NCBI RefSeq assembly: GCF_002086695.1
Contig: NZ_MVIH01000001.1
Coordinates: forward strand, 1-64,000
Reading direction: 5' to 3'
Length of the DNA: 64,000 bases
DNA from: Mycolicibacterium rhodesiae
GTDB taxonomy: Bacteria; Actinomycetota; Actinomycetes; Mycobacteriales; Mycobacteriaceae
Below the pieces are notes generated by a model, which saw nothing but the letters and a program-made list of their open reading frames with translations, did not search any database and was not told the origin of the DNA. Shown here in pieces: positions 1 through 9,412 of this stretch (its first letter is position 1; each line of letters opens with the position of its first letter). Made by a program: the position numbers and the translations under genes.

Positions 1-34
1 TAAGCAGCTCGCACTTCACTCGGAGGTCTTCGTC

Positions 35-82
35 ATGTCACTACGCCACGCCGTACTTAACGTCCGTGGTCAGTACAACTAG
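35..82 (+). pseudogene. Possible 5' fragment of a PadR-family regulator gene
   Basis: A 15-codon reading frame starts at ATG 35, eight bases after a good GGAGG ribosome binding site (22-26). Its first residues, MSLRHAVL, are those with which many PadR-family regulators begin (family knowledge), but the frame then leaves the family pattern and ends at a TAG at 80-82. The stop overlaps the end of the convergent MFS gene. This could be a relic left by a deletion, or chance. Only this short match supports it. Confidence 0.3.
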
Positions 83-1317
83 CTCTGCGCCGGCGCCCTC
101 GTCTCCGGGACGGCGGCAAGGTAGAGAACAAGGCCGGCGACCGCGATGGCGGACAGCGTGATGAACGTCGTGTGGTAGCCGGCCGCGACGATCAACGCAC
201 CGGCCAATCCGGCGCTGATCGCGGCCCCGGCGCCCTGAACGGTGGCGAGCGCGCCCTGGGTCACGTTGAAGTGGCCCGTCCCCGCGGTCAGATCGGCGAT
301 CACGACCGGGAACAGGGCCCCGAAAATGCCTGCGCCCACGCCGTCCAGTGTCTGCACCGCGACCAGCCACGCCGGGTTGTCCGAGACGGTGTAGAGCACA
401 CCGCGTACGGCCAGGACGGCGAAGCCGGCCACGAAGATCGGCTTCCGACCCCACGTGTCGGCGGTGCGGCCGACGACGAGCGCGACCGGAACCATGACGA
501 GCTGCGCGGCGAGTACGCACAGCGCTGTCAACGACGTCGCGCTGTCCTTGCCCGCAACCCGAACCAAGAGCTGGCTGACCGAGGTCAGCATCGCCGCGTT
601 CGACAGATGGAACACGAACACCACGGCGGCGAAGGCAAGCAGGGTCCGGCTCTTGAACAACACCGACCAGCTGCCGGCGTGGCTGTCGACCGTGTGGTCG
701 GCGGGCAGGCCTCGGGCGAGGCTCTCGTCGATTTCGGCGTCCTTGATGCGTGCGGCTGAGGCGACGCTGAGCAGAGCGAGGACTGCCATCAGCCAGAACA
801 CCACGACCGGACCGAACTTGATGGCCAGCAGGGCCGCAATGCCCGCGGATGCGGCATTGCCCGCATGATTGAACGCCTCGTTGCGTGCGATCCTCCGGGT
901 CAGCAGGCGGCCGCCGACGAGCCCGAGGCTGATCGCGGCAATGCCGGGCCCGAAGAGGGTCGCGGCGGCGGCCGCGGCCGATTGGGTCGCGGTCACGGCA
1001 ACGTAGCCGTGCACCGCGGGCAGGCACAGGCAACTCGCCGTCACGACGACGGCCGCGACGATGAGAACCATTCGGCGGTGCGGGATTCGGTCGATCAGCG
1101 CCCCTGCGGGCGTCTGGGCGACGAGGCCGACCAGACCGGCGATGGTGATCACGCTGCCGACCGTCGCCTCGTCCCAACCGTGTGTGGGACCACGCGTGGC
1201 GAGCAGGTAGATGGCCAGATATGGGCCGAGGCCGTCGCGCACATCGGCGAGGAAGAAGTTCAGCCCATCGAGCGCGCGCAGCGATCGGGTCGACGGGTGC
1301 CGATCGTTGCGCGCCAT
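79..1317 (-). CDS. MFS transporter
   Basis: A 412-residue membrane protein of the major facilitator superfamily, expected to export or import a small molecule across the cytoplasmic membrane by proton exchange. The translation shows about twelve hydrophobic segments in two halves, the usual size for the family. A loop with the MFS motif-A pattern (GALIDRIPHRRM) follows helix 2, and the related GRTADTWGRKP lies in the second half. It lies 40 bases downstream of a TetR gene on the same strand and is probably co-transcribed with it and controlled by it. The substrate cannot be told; drug efflux is a guess from the context. Confidence 0.85.
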   Translation of the reverse strand: MARNDRHPSTRSLRALDGLNFFLADVRDGLGPYLAIYLLATRGPTHGWDEATVGSVITIAGLVGLVAQTPAGALIDRIPHRRMVLIVAAVVVTASCLCLPAVHGYVAVTATQSAAAAAATLFGPGIAAISLGLVGGRLLTRRIARNEAFNHAGNAASAGIAALLAIKFGPVVVFWLMAVLALLSVASAARIKDAEIDESLARGLPADHTVDSHAGSWSVLFKSRTLLAFAAVVFVFHLSNAAMLTSVSQLLVRVAGKDSATSLTALCVLAAQLVMVPVALVVGRTADTWGRKPIFVAGFAVLAVRGVLYTVSDNPAWLVAVQTLDGVGAGIFGALFPVVIADLTAGTGHFNVTQGALATVQGAGAAISAGLAGALIVAAGYHTTFITLSAIAVAGLVLYLAAVPETRAPAQS

Positions 1318-1357
1318 TGCGTCACATTGTGCCGACCATGCCTGTGGGTCCAGGCGC

Positions 1358-1906
1358 TCAGGCGCGCGGCGCGTCCGAACTCTGGCTGATCAGCCGATCG
1401 ATGACCGCCAGCAACCCTTCGTCGAGTTCCGTGCGCGGTGGTCCGCCGAGCACGCTGAACAACGCGTGGTGGTAGAGGCCGTCGCCGATGAGCTTGACGG
1501 TGCGGGCGACGTCACGGTCGCCGAGCGCCTCGGTCAGCACGCTCAGCCACTGATCGGAGATCATCTCGATGGCTGCTCGCGCACGCGGGTCGCCGGCCTG
1601 CTGGAGTCGCGCCACCGCGACCAGGGTGCGGTCCAGCGGGGTGTTGGCGTAATGCGAGGTGCGGATGTAGTGCCGCGCCGGGCCGTCCGCGGCGTTGCGC
1701 ATCTTGTCGACGTCGTCAGCGGCCAGCGCGATCAGTCGCTCACACAGAGCTTCGGCGAGTTGGTCCTTGGACGGGAAGTGGTAGAGCAGGCCGCCCTTGG
1801 ACACCCCGGCTCTGGCGGCCACCGCGTCGAGCGTGGCGAGACGCTCACCGTCGACGGCCAGCGCGTCGGCGTAGGCATCGAGGATGCGCTCGCGCGAGGT
1901 CGTCAT
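1358..1906 (-). CDS. TetR/AcrR-family transcriptional regulator
   Basis: A 182-residue one-component repressor. The N-terminal helix-turn-helix is clear (about residues 5-50, with the family core AGVSKGGLLYHFPSKDQL); the C-terminal two thirds form the variable ligand-binding domain. It is flanked by MFS genes on both sides, one downstream on the same strand and one divergent. A perfect palindrome lies between its start and the divergent gene. The natural reading is a local efflux regulator that represses itself and both transporters until a ligand binds. The ATG start at 1906 gives the usual family length. Confidence 0.9.
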   Translation of the reverse strand: MTTSRERILDAYADALAVDGERLATLDAVAARAGVSKGGLLYHFPSKDQLAEALCERLIALAADDVDKMRNAADGPARHYIRTSHYANTPLDRTLVAVARLQQAGDPRARAAIEMISDQWLSVLTEALGDRDVARTVKLIGDGLYHHALFSVLGGPPRTELDEGLLAVIDRLISQSSDAPRA

Positions 1907-1930
1907 CGGCCGAGTTTATCGACTTTCGGA

Positions 1931-1952
1931 CTGTACCGTCCGGACGGTACAG
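1931..1952. promoter_or_regulatory. Perfect 22-bp palindrome, probable TetR operator
   Basis: The 22 bases read identically on both strands (half-site CTGTACCGTCC). The site begins 25 bases upstream of the TetR start and ends 46 bases before the divergent MFS start at 1999, so it covers the shared promoter region. Its position and symmetry fit the operator of the adjacent TetR protein. Confidence 0.8.
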
Positions 1953-1998
1953 TTGAGGGGCTTTGGAGTACTAGACCTCATTCGATGGAGAGATAACC

Positions 1999-3189
1999 GT
2001 GCGCGCCTACGTAGAGCTCATTCGAGTTCCAGGCGTGGTCAATGTGACCGCCTCACAGCTTTTCGCGCGGCTGCCGCTGGGAATGCTGTCGCTGGCGATC
2101 CTGCTGCACGTGCAGGCCCGTACCGGGTCCTACGCGGTGGCGGGTGCCGTCGTGGCGTGCACGAGCATCGGTGAAGCGGTGGCCATGCCCATGACGGCGC
2201 GGCTCCTCGGCCGGATCGGGATGATGCCGACGCTGGTCTCGGCTGCGCTGATCAACGGCGTCAGCATGTTGGCGCTGGCCTTCATCGGTGTCCCCGCGAC
2301 ATTCCTGATGGTGTTGGGGTTCCTCATCGGTGCCTCGGTCCCGCCGCTGCTGCCCGCGGTGCGTGCGCTGTACCCGCAGATGGTCCCCGGCCAAGGGCTG
2401 CGGGCGCTGTTCGCGCTCGACACCACCGCCCAGGAGCTCATCTGGGTGATCGGTCCGGTCGCCGCGACGTTCCTGGCGTCGGCGATCTCGACGGCCATTC
2501 CGCTGTTGTTCTCCGCCGGTGTGACGCTGGTCGGGACGGTGTGGTTCCTGCTCAGTGCCCGCCAGTTCCGGCCGACGATCGTCAGCAGCACGGTCGCGTT
2601 CGGCAAGGTGCTGGCCAACCCTGCGGTCATCCTGGCCATGGTGGCCAGCCTGGCGCTGGTCGCGTCGTTCACGGCGCTGGAGGTGGGCGTTCTCGCCCTG
2701 TACGGCAACCACAACCTCGATGCGGGTATCGCGCTCGCGGCAACCGGGGTCGGATCGCTTCTCGGCGGCGTGCTGTTCGGCCACCGGCACCTCGGTGTCC
2801 GCGGTTTGTCCCTGTCGATGGCGACCGTGGCCGCCGGCACCGTGCTGTTCGGGCTGGCCGACGGCTACGCCTTGCAGCTCGCCGCGCTGTTCGCGTCCGG
2901 GCTCGGCTTCGCGCCCGCTCTTGCTGCGCTGTACGTCATGGTCTCGAACCAGATCGCCGCGCATTCCACCGCGGAAGCGTTCGGATGGCTCAACAGCGGC
3001 GCCCTCGTCGGCGGGGCCATCGGCACAGCGATCGGCGGCGTCGTGGTGGACGGCTACAGCCCGTTCGCGGTGATCATGGTGTCGGCCGCACTGGCGATGG
3101 CCGCGGCCTGCACACCGCTGATCGCGCGGACCGCGGGTCCGGTGGGCGGGTTGTCCCGCGAGCGTGAGCGGGAGACCTGCGAGCTCTAG
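1999..3189 (+). CDS. MFS transporter
   Basis: A 396-residue polytopic protein with about twelve hydrophobic helices and typical MFS spacing; ARLLGRIG in the loop after helix 2 is the motif-A region. The GTG start at 1999 is preceded by a purine-rich GGAGAG. The gene is transcribed away from the TetR gene, with the 22-bp palindrome in between, so it is probably a second target of that regulator. Its stop overlaps the stop of the convergent fprA gene by four bases. It is only distantly similar to the other MFS gene next to the regulator, so the pair is not a recent duplication. Substrate unknown. Confidence 0.85.
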   Translation: MRAYVELIRVPGVVNVTASQLFARLPLGMLSLAILLHVQARTGSYAVAGAVVACTSIGEAVAMPMTARLLGRIGMMPTLVSAALINGVSMLALAFIGVPATFLMVLGFLIGASVPPLLPAVRALYPQMVPGQGLRALFALDTTAQELIWVIGPVAATFLASAISTAIPLLFSAGVTLVGTVWFLLSARQFRPTIVSSTVAFGKVLANPAVILAMVASLALVASFTALEVGVLALYGNHNLDAGIALAATGVGSLLGGVLFGHRHLGVRGLSLSMATVAAGTVLFGLADGYALQLAALFASGLGFAPALAALYVMVSNQIAAHSTAEAFGWLNSGALVGGAIGTAIGGVVVDGYSPFAVIMVSAALAMAAACTPLIARTAGPVGGLSRERERETCEL

Positions 3190-4559
3190 CCGTGCCCGAT
3201 GCGCAGTAGCTCGGCGACGCTGGTGAGCTTCACCCGCGGCCTGCCGTGCGGTTCGCCCGCACCGCGCTCGTGCGCGTCGATCAGCTTCCAGTGGTCGTCG
3301 GTGACCAAAATCGGTTGACGCGACAGCAGCCACTCGACGAGGGTCTCGTCGTGGTCGTCGGCGAACGCGCCGAGCTCGCGGCCGTCGAGGTCGGCCACCA
3401 ACGTCGCAACCGTGTCCGCAGAGTCCTTCTTGTTGCTCCCGATGACGCCCGACGGGCCACGCTTGATCCAGCCGACGACGTATTCGTTGGTGCTGCCTTC
3501 GACGCGGCCGTCGGTGTGCGGGATGGTGCCTGACCGCTCGTCGAACGGCAGGCCCGGCGTCGCGATGCCGCGATAACCGACCGCGCGGACCACCAGCTGG
3601 GCGGGCAGCTCCTCGCGCACGCCGGTGTCCTTGGCGACGATGCGACCGCCCTCGTCGACGAGCTCGTTGCGGCCCAGCACCACCGCTTCGACACGGCCGT
3701 CACCCTTGATCTCGATCGGCGAGGTGCGGAACCGGAACACGATGCGGCGCTTGGCTCCTCGCGGTTCGGTCTGCGCGTAGCCGCGCAGCACCTTGATGTT
3801 CAGCTTCGCGGTCTTTCCGGCCGCCTCGAGCTGTTCGTCGGTGATGGAGTCGAAGTCCGCCGGGTCGACGATGACGTCGACGTCGGCCATGGCCTCCAGG
3901 TCGCCCAGCTCGCGCAGCTCCATCGTGGTGAAGGTTGCCTGCAGCGGGCCGCGGCGGCCGATGACGACGACCTCCTCGACACCCTGCGCGTGCAGCAGTT
4001 CGAGCGCATGGTCGGCGATGTCGGACTTGGCGAGCTCGCCGGGATCGCTGACGAGGATCCGCGCGACGTCGAGCGCCACGTTGCCGTTGCCGACAACGAT
4101 GGCGCGCCCGGTCGAAAGGTCCGGCGTCATCTCCCCGAAATGGGGGTGCGCGTTGTACCAACCGACGAAGTCGACGGCGGCGACGCTGCCCTCGAGTTCC
4201 TCGCCGGGGATTCCGAGTGGACGGTCCGACTGCGCGCCGGTGGCGTAGACGACGGCGTCGTAGCGCTGCGCCAGCTCCTCGGCCTGTACGTGCTCACCGA
4301 CGCGGATGTTGCCGAAGAAGCGGAATCGCTCGTCGAGCGAGGTCTTCTCGAACTGGGCGCTGATGGTTTTGATCTTCGGATGGTCGGGTGCCACCCCGGA
4401 GCGCACCAAACCCCAGGGGGTGGGCAACATTTCGAGCATGTCGACGCGGACATCCGGACCGCCGGCGGCGACGGAACTGTCGCCGAACTTCAGCAGCGAC
4501 GCCGCCGCGAAGTATCCGGAGGGGCCTGCACCAACGATCGCGACATAGTAAGGACGCAT
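3186..4559 (-). CDS. fprA: NADPH-ferredoxin reductase FprA
   Basis: A 457-residue flavoprotein that passes electrons between NADPH and ferredoxin, like mammalian adrenodoxin reductase. The N-terminus MRPYYVAIVGAGPSGYFAA carries the FAD-binding GxGxxG (residues 10-15), and VVGNGNVALDVAR further on is the NADP-binding motif. The length matches M. tuberculosis FprA (456). The frame stays open upstream to 4790, but only the ATG at 4559 places the FAD motif at the N-terminus as in the family. It is divergent from prfB, the same arrangement as Rv3106/Rv3105c. Confidence 0.96.
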   Translation of the reverse strand: MRPYYVAIVGAGPSGYFAAASLLKFGDSSVAAGGPDVRVDMLEMLPTPWGLVRSGVAPDHPKIKTISAQFEKTSLDERFRFFGNIRVGEHVQAEELAQRYDAVVYATGAQSDRPLGIPGEELEGSVAAVDFVGWYNAHPHFGEMTPDLSTGRAIVVGNGNVALDVARILVSDPGELAKSDIADHALELLHAQGVEEVVVIGRRGPLQATFTTMELRELGDLEAMADVDVIVDPADFDSITDEQLEAAGKTAKLNIKVLRGYAQTEPRGAKRRIVFRFRTSPIEIKGDGRVEAVVLGRNELVDEGGRIVAKDTGVREELPAQLVVRAVGYRGIATPGLPFDERSGTIPHTDGRVEGSTNEYVVGWIKRGPSGVIGSNKKDSADTVATLVADLDGRELGAFADDHDETLVEWLLSRQPILVTDDHWKLIDAHERGAGEPHGRPRVKLTSVAELLRIGHG

Positions 4560-4756
4560 CCTCGCGCTTTCTGTCCGGACCCGGCTGCGCGCAAGGGGGC
4601 TGTCACGTCGCAGTCGAGCAGCGTCGCTATGGGCTGTGCGACGCCACATCCTGGTTACGAAAGTGATGTTAGACGCGCAACCGTCGGGGCAGCCCCAGAA
4701 GTCCCAGGAGTCGCCGTGGATCACAACGTGTCGCGACGCCGGTACCCTGAGGACCC

Positions 4757-5866
4757 GTGGACCTCGATCGTCAGTCAGATATCGCCGCACTCGACACCAC
4801 CCTCACCACGGTGGAGCGAGTGCTCGACGTCGACGGTCTGCGCGCCAAGATCGAGAAGCTCGAGCACGAAGCGGCCGACCCGAATCTGTGGAATGACCAG
4901 AGCCACGCTCAGCGCGTCACCAGCGAGCTCTCCCACGCCCAGGGCGAGTTGCGCCGCGTCGAAGGCCTGCGCAGCCGTCTCGACGACCTGCCGGTGCTCT
5001 ACGAGCTGGCCGCAGAAGAGGGCGGCGAGGACGAGTTGGCTGAAGCCGATGCCGAACTGAGGTCGCTGCAGGCCGAGGTCGAGCAGCTCGAGGTCCGCAC
5101 GCTACTGTCCGGCGAATACGACGAGCGCGAAGCGCTGGTGACCATCCGGTCCGGCGCCGGTGGCGTGGACGCCGCCGACTGGGCCGAGATGCTGATGCGG
5201 ATGTACATCCGCTGGGCCGAACAGCACGACTACGGCGTCGAGGTGTTCGACACCTCCTATGCCGAAGAGGCCGGCATCAAGAGCGCGACGTTCGCCGTGC
5301 ACGCCCCGTACGCCTACGGCACGCTCTCGGTCGAGCAGGGCACCCACCGGCTGGTCCGGATCAGCCCGTTCGACAACCAGAACCGGCGCCAGACGTCGTT
5401 CGCCGACGTCGAGGTGCTGCCCGTCGTGGAGACCACCGACCACATCGACATTCCCGAGCAGGACGTCCGGGTCGACGTCTACCGCTCCAGCGGGCCCGGC
5501 GGGCAATCGGTCAACACCACCGACTCGGCGGTCCGGCTGACGCACATCCCGACCGGCATCGTCGTCACCTGCCAGAACGAGAAGTCGCAGCTGCAGAACA
5601 AGGTCTCCGCGATGCGAGTGCTGCAGGCCAAGCTCATGGAGCGCAAGCGTCAGGAAGAGCGCGCCGAGATGGACGCCCTCAAGGGTGACGGCGGAAGTTC
5701 CTGGGGCAACCAGATGCGCTCGTACGTTCTGCACCCCTACCAAATGGTCAAGGATCTGCGCACCGAGTACGAGGTCGGCAATCCTGCGGCGGTACTGGAT
5801 GGGGACATCGACGGGTTCCTGGAAGCGGGGATCCGGTGGCGCAACCGGCGAGATGACGACGACTAG
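4757..5866 (+). CDS. prfB: Peptide chain release factor 2
   Basis: RF2, which reads UGA and UAA stop codons in the ribosomal A site and triggers peptide release. The 369 residues hold the SPF anticodon tripeptide at 203-205 ([11 protein letters not shown]) and the catalytic GGQ at 248-250 ([14 protein letters not shown]). The gene is one continuous frame from the GTG at 4757; the in-frame UGA and +1 programmed frameshift of E. coli prfB are absent, so that autoregulation is not used here. It heads a rightward block with the MscS, ftsE, ftsX and smpB genes, linking termination, division and ribosome rescue. Confidence 0.97.
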   Translation: MDLDRQSDIAALDTTLTTVERVLDVDGLRAKIEKLEHEAADPNLWNDQSHAQRVTSELSHAQGELRRVEGLRSRLDDLPVLYELAAEEGGEDELAEADAELRSLQAEVEQLEVRTLLSGEYDEREALVTIRSGAGGVDAADWAEMLMRMYIRWAEQHDYGVEVFDTSYAEEAGIKSATFAVHAPYAYGTLSVEQGTHRLVRISPFDNQNRRQTSFADVEVLPVVETTDHIDIPEQDVRVDVYRSSGPGGQSVNTTDSAVRLTHIPTGIVVTCQNEKSQLQNKVSAMRVLQAKLMERKRQEERAEMDALKGDGGSSWGNQMRSYVLHPYQMVKDLRTEYEVGNPAAVLDGDIDGFLEAGIRWRNRRDDDD

Positions 5867-6821
5867 CACCTACGTGGCATTGGGCCTGGCCGGGCAGTGG
5901 AGCGACTTCTGGCACGGCCAGTACGGCGTGTGGATCGTGACCAGAGGCGTCCGCATCGCCCTGTTGCTGATCGGCGGGCTGCTGGGCGCGCGGTTCATCA
6001 ACTGGCTCGCGCGCAGGATTACCCGGCGCATCGACGCCCAGTACCAGCAGACCGACCAGATCGTCCGTACCGAGAGCGCCAAGCATCAGCAGGCCGTGGC
6101 CTCAGTGGTGTCCTGGGTGTCGATCGCCCTGCTGTTCGTGATGGTCGTCGTCGAGATCGGTGACGTCCTGTCGATACCGGTCAGTTCGCTCGCCGCTCCG
6201 GCGGCGGTGCTGGGCGCGGCCCTGGGCTTCGGTGCGCAGAACCTGGTCAAGGACATGCTGGCCGGTTTCTTCATCATCACCGAGCGGCAGTACGGCTTCG
6301 GCGACCTGGTTCAGCTGAGTATGGTCGGCGCCCCGAAAGACTCGCTCGGCACCGTCGAAGAGGTCACGCTGCGCGTGACCAAGCTCCGCACGCCCGAAGG
6401 CGAGATGTACACGGTGCCCAACGGGAACATCGTCCGATCGCTGAACCTGTCGAAGGACTGGGCACGAGCGGTCGTCGATGTCCCGGTGCCCACCTCTGCC
6501 GACCTCAACCGCGTCAACGACGTACTGCACACCGTATGCAACGACGCCATGCTCGACGAGGATCTGCGAAAGCTACTTCTGGACAAGCCGGCACTGATGG
6601 GCGTGGAGAGTCTCGAAGTGGACTCGGTCAATCTGCGAATGGTGGCCCGCACGCTGCCCGGTAAACAATTCGACGTCGGCCGCCGGCTGCGGGTGATGGT
6701 GATCGCCGCCCTGGCGCAGGCGGGTATCACCACGCCGGCGGAGAAGACCCCCACGCTGGGCGCGATGACTCCGTCGGGAACGAGCGACGATGTCGCCCGC
6801 AGTCAGGACAAAGCGCAGTGA
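5853..6821 (+). CDS. MscS-family mechanosensitive ion channel
   Basis: A 323-residue membrane channel of the small-conductance mechanosensitive family, which opens under membrane tension and protects against hypo-osmotic shock. Three hydrophobic helices are visible, the last being the glycine/alanine-rich pore helix (about residues 105-135, [22 protein letters not shown]). The beta domain follows with the MscS-typical [13 protein letters not shown]. The frame is open further upstream inside prfB, but the ATG at 5853 is the likely start. It overlaps the prfB stop by 14 bases, which suggests translational coupling. It corresponds in position to Rv3104c. Confidence 0.9.
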   Translation: MTTTSTYVALGLAGQWSDFWHGQYGVWIVTRGVRIALLLIGGLLGARFINWLARRITRRIDAQYQQTDQIVRTESAKHQQAVASVVSWVSIALLFVMVVVEIGDVLSIPVSSLAAPAAVLGAALGFGAQNLVKDMLAGFFIITERQYGFGDLVQLSMVGAPKDSLGTVEEVTLRVTKLRTPEGEMYTVPNGNIVRSLNLSKDWARAVVDVPVPTSADLNRVNDVLHTVCNDAMLDEDLRKLLLDKPALMGVESLEVDSVNLRMVARTLPGKQFDVGRRLRVMVIAALAQAGITTPAEKTPTLGAMTPSGTSDDVARSQDKAQ

Positions 6822-7297
6822 CGAATCAATCGAGCAAGTCGAAGCGCGATGATCGCGGCTGGCCGACGTATCTGCCGGGTGGTCGCATTCGTACCTCGAC
6901 TGCAGGTCTGCTGGTGGCATTCGTCGCCCTGTTCTGGGTGTACCAGAACTACGAGCCGCCGTCCCCGCAGCCGGCGCCCGCGAACCAAGTAGTGCCCCCG
7001 GGCTTCGTGCCCGACCCGTCGTACACCTGGGTGCCGCGTACCGACGTGCGGCGCACCACGACGACAGCCCCGACCACCACCACCACGACGACCACCACCA
7101 CGACCACCACCACGCCGACGGAGACGACGACGCCGACGGAGACGAGCCCGACGAGCCCGACGACGTCAACGCCGACGCCTGGCCCGCTGCCGTTCCAGAT
7201 CCCCGGGCTGCCCACCCCGACCCCGTCACCGGCGCCGGTTCCCACCCCGGCACCGGGTCAGGGCCCAATGGTCACGCCCGCGGCTCCGACGCAGTAA
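6818..7297 (+). CDS. Single-pass membrane protein with Pro/Thr-rich tail
   Basis: A 159-residue protein with a basic cytoplasmic N-terminus, one transmembrane helix (about residues 29-42, [15 protein letters not shown]) and a long outside tail made almost entirely of Thr, Pro and Glu. Such a tail is likely extended and may be O-mannosylated, as in other mycobacterial Thr/Pro-rich proteins (inference). The GTG start overlaps the upstream TGA as GTGA. Position and character match Rv3103c, a proline-rich membrane protein before ftsE, so a cell-envelope or division role is suggested by synteny only. Confidence 0.85.
   Translation: MTNQSSKSKRDDRGWPTYLPGGRIRTSTAGLLVAFVALFWVYQNYEPPSPQPAPANQVVPPGFVPDPSYTWVPRTDVRRTTTTAPTTTTTTTTTTTTTTPTETTTPTETSPTSPTTSTPTPGPLPFQIPGLPTPTPSPAPVPTPAPGQGPMVTPAAPTQ
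7056..7172 (+). repeat. Thr-codon low-complexity repeat inside the Pro/Thr-rich membrane gene
   Basis: Runs of ACC/ACG codons (long Thr tract) pass into two GACGGAGACGACG-like units and then GAGCCCGACGAGCCCGACG units. The reading frame is kept. The tract is expected to vary in length between strains. Confidence 0.7.
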
Positions 7298-7337
7298 CCG
7301 GGTCCCGCCCGCCGGACGGCTACACTGGCGTGCCGTG

Positions 7338-8027
7338 ATGATCACCCTCGACCATGTCAGTAAGCAGTACAAGTCGTCGGCACGGCCAGCCCTCGACAAT
7401 GTCAGCGTCAAGATCGACAAGGGTGAGTTCGTCTTCCTCATCGGCCCGTCCGGCTCCGGCAAGTCCACGTTCATGCGGCTGCTGCTGGCCGAGGACACCC
7501 CCACGTCCGGCGATCTGCAGGTGTCGAAGTTCCACGTCAACAAGCTGTCGGGCCGTCAGGTCCCCAAGCTGCGCCAGGTGATCGGCTGCGTGTTCCAGGA
7601 CTTCCGGCTGCTGCAGCAGAAGACGGTGTTCGAGAACGTCGCCTTCGCGTTGGAGGTGATTGGCAAGAAGCCCGACACCATCAATCGCGTGGTGCCCGAG
7701 GTCCTGGAGATGGTGGGACTGTCCGGCAAGGCCAACCGGCTACCTGCCGAGCTGTCCGGCGGCGAGCAGCAGCGCGTGGCGATCGCGCGCGCGTTCGTCA
7801 ACCGGCCGCTGGTGCTGCTGGCCGACGAGCCCACCGGCAACCTGGACCCTGAGACCAGTAAGGACATCATGGATCTGCTCGAGCGGATCAACCGCACGGG
7901 AACCACCGTGTTGATGGCCACCCACGACCACCACATCGTCGACTCCATGCGCCAGCGTGTGGTGGAGCTGTCCCTGGGCAGGCTCGTTCGCGATGAGCAG
8001 CGTGGTGTCTACGGAATGGATCGTTAA
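7338..8027 (+). CDS. ftsE: Cell division ATP-binding protein FtsE
   Basis: The ABC ATPase of the FtsEX complex, which couples ATP hydrolysis at the septum to activation of peptidoglycan hydrolases (RipC in mycobacteria). The 229 residues show Walker [10 protein letters not shown] at 36-44, the Q-loop in VFQDFRL, the LSGGE signature at 139-143, Walker B VLLADEP near 159-165 and the H-loop ATHDHH. A GTG lies directly before the ATG at 7338; the ATG gives the same length as M. tuberculosis FtsE. ftsX follows with no gap. Confidence 0.97.
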   Translation: MITLDHVSKQYKSSARPALDNVSVKIDKGEFVFLIGPSGSGKSTFMRLLLAEDTPTSGDLQVSKFHVNKLSGRQVPKLRQVIGCVFQDFRLLQQKTVFENVAFALEVIGKKPDTINRVVPEVLEMVGLSGKANRLPAELSGGEQQRVAIARAFVNRPLVLLADEPTGNLDPETSKDIMDLLERINRTGTTVLMATHDHHIVDSMRQRVVELSLGRLVRDEQRGVYGMDR

Positions 8028-8921
8028 GTGCGCTTCGGCTTTCTCATCAACGAGGTCTTCACCGGACTTCGCCGCAACGTCACCATGACGGTGGCCATGA
8101 TCTTGACCACCGCCATCTCGATCGGTTTGTTCGGTGGCGGCCTGCTGGTGGTCCGGTTGGCGGACCACTCGCGCAACATCTACCTCGACCGCGTCGAGAC
8201 CCAGGTGTTCTTGACCAACGACGTCTCGGCCAACGACCCGACCTGTGACGCCGACCCGTGTAAGGCGTTGCGCGCCAAGATCGAAGCCCGCGACGATGTC
8301 CGATCGGTCCGGTTTCTGAACCGCAACGACGCCTACAACGACGCGATCCGCAAGTTCCCGCAGTACAAGGATGTCGCGAGCAAGGATTCGTTCCCGGCGT
8401 CGTTCGTCGTCAAGCTGGACAACCCCGAGCAGCACAAGGACTTCGACGCGGCCATGACGGGTCAGCCCGGTGTGCTCAACGTGCTGAACCAGAAGGAGCT
8501 GATCGACCGGCTCTTCGCGGTACTCGACGGGCTGTCCGCTGCGGCGTTCGCCATCGCGATGGTGCAGGCGATCGGTGCGATCCTGTTGATCGCCAATATG
8601 GTTCAAGTCGCCGCGTACACCAGACGCACGGAGATCGGCATCATGCGGATGGTGGGCGCCACGCGGTGGTACACCCAGCTGCCGTTCCTGCTGGAGGCGG
8701 TGCTTGCGGCGACGATCGGCGTGGTGATCGCGATCGTCGGGCTGATCGTGGTGCGGGCGGCGTTCCTGGAGAACGCGCTCAACCAGTTCTACCAAGCCAA
8801 TCTGATCGCCCGCATCGACTACGCCGACATCCTCTACATATCGCCGATCATGTTCGGCGTCGGCGTGTTGATGGCCGGTCTCACCGGCTACGTCACGCTG
8901 CGCCTGTACGTCCGGCGGTAG
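8028..8921 (+). CDS. ftsX: Cell division permease FtsX
   Basis: The membrane partner of FtsE. It is 297 residues long, with one N-terminal transmembrane helix (about 20-42), a large extracellular domain (about 45-165) that binds the hydrolase, and three C-terminal helices, the classic FtsX layout. The extracellular part holds the pair CDADPC, which may form a disulfide. The GTG start immediately follows the ftsE stop codon. smpB begins two bases after its end. Confidence 0.96.
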   Translation: MRFGFLINEVFTGLRRNVTMTVAMILTTAISIGLFGGGLLVVRLADHSRNIYLDRVETQVFLTNDVSANDPTCDADPCKALRAKIEARDDVRSVRFLNRNDAYNDAIRKFPQYKDVASKDSFPASFVVKLDNPEQHKDFDAAMTGQPGVLNVLNQKELIDRLFAVLDGLSAAAFAIAMVQAIGAILLIANMVQVAAYTRRTEIGIMRMVGATRWYTQLPFLLEAVLAATIGVVIAIVGLIVVRAAFLENALNQFYQANLIARIDYADILYISPIMFGVGVLMAGLTGYVTLRLYVRR

Positions 8922-8923
8922 CG

Positions 8924-9412
8924 GTGGCCAAGAATCCGGACAAGAAGCCCGACCACAAGGTCGTCGCCACCAATCGCAAGGCGCGTCACAACTATTCGAT
9001 CCTCGACACCTACGAGGCCGGCGTCGTCCTGCAGGGCACCGAGGTCAAGAGCTTGCGTGAGGGTCACGCATCGCTGGCCGACGCGTTCGCCACCGTCGAC
9101 GACGGCGAGATCTGGTTGCGCAACCTGCACATCCCGGAGTATCACCACGGCACCTGGACCAACCACGCGCCGCGGCGCAACCGCAAGCTGCTGCTGCACC
9201 GCAGCCAGATCGACAACCTGGTCGGCAAGATCCGCGACGGCAACCTCACCCTGGTGCCGCTGTCGTTGTACTTCTCCGACGGCAAGGTCAAGGTCGAATT
9301 GGCGCTGGCCCGCGGTAAGCAGGCGCACGACAAGCGCCAAGATCTGGCCAAGCGTGACGCGGAGCGAGAGGTGATCCGGGAGCTGGGCCGCCGGGCCAAG
9401 GGCAAGCTCTGA
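8924..9412 (+). CDS. smpB: SsrA-binding protein SmpB
   Basis: The protein partner of tmRNA in trans-translation; it binds the tRNA-like domain and enters the decoding centre of stalled ribosomes. The 162 residues begin [17 protein letters not shown] and contain the family core [14 protein letters not shown] and [14 protein letters not shown]; the basic C-terminal tail (LGRRAKGKL) probes the empty mRNA channel. The GTG at 8924 gives the expected length (160 in M. tuberculosis), although the frame is open far upstream inside ftsX. Its RNA partner ssrA is encoded 3.9 kb downstream. Confidence 0.97.
   Translation: MAKNPDKKPDHKVVATNRKARHNYSILDTYEAGVVLQGTEVKSLREGHASLADAFATVDDGEIWLRNLHIPEYHHGTWTNHAPRRNRKLLLHRSQIDNLVGKIRDGNLTLVPLSLYFSDGKVKVELALARGKQAHDKRQDLAKRDAEREVIRELGRRAKGKL

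Noticed and set aside
4757..5866. Programmed +1 frameshift in prfB
   Set aside because: The frame is continuous from GTG to stop with no in-frame UGA in the N-terminal part, so the E. coli mechanism is absent.
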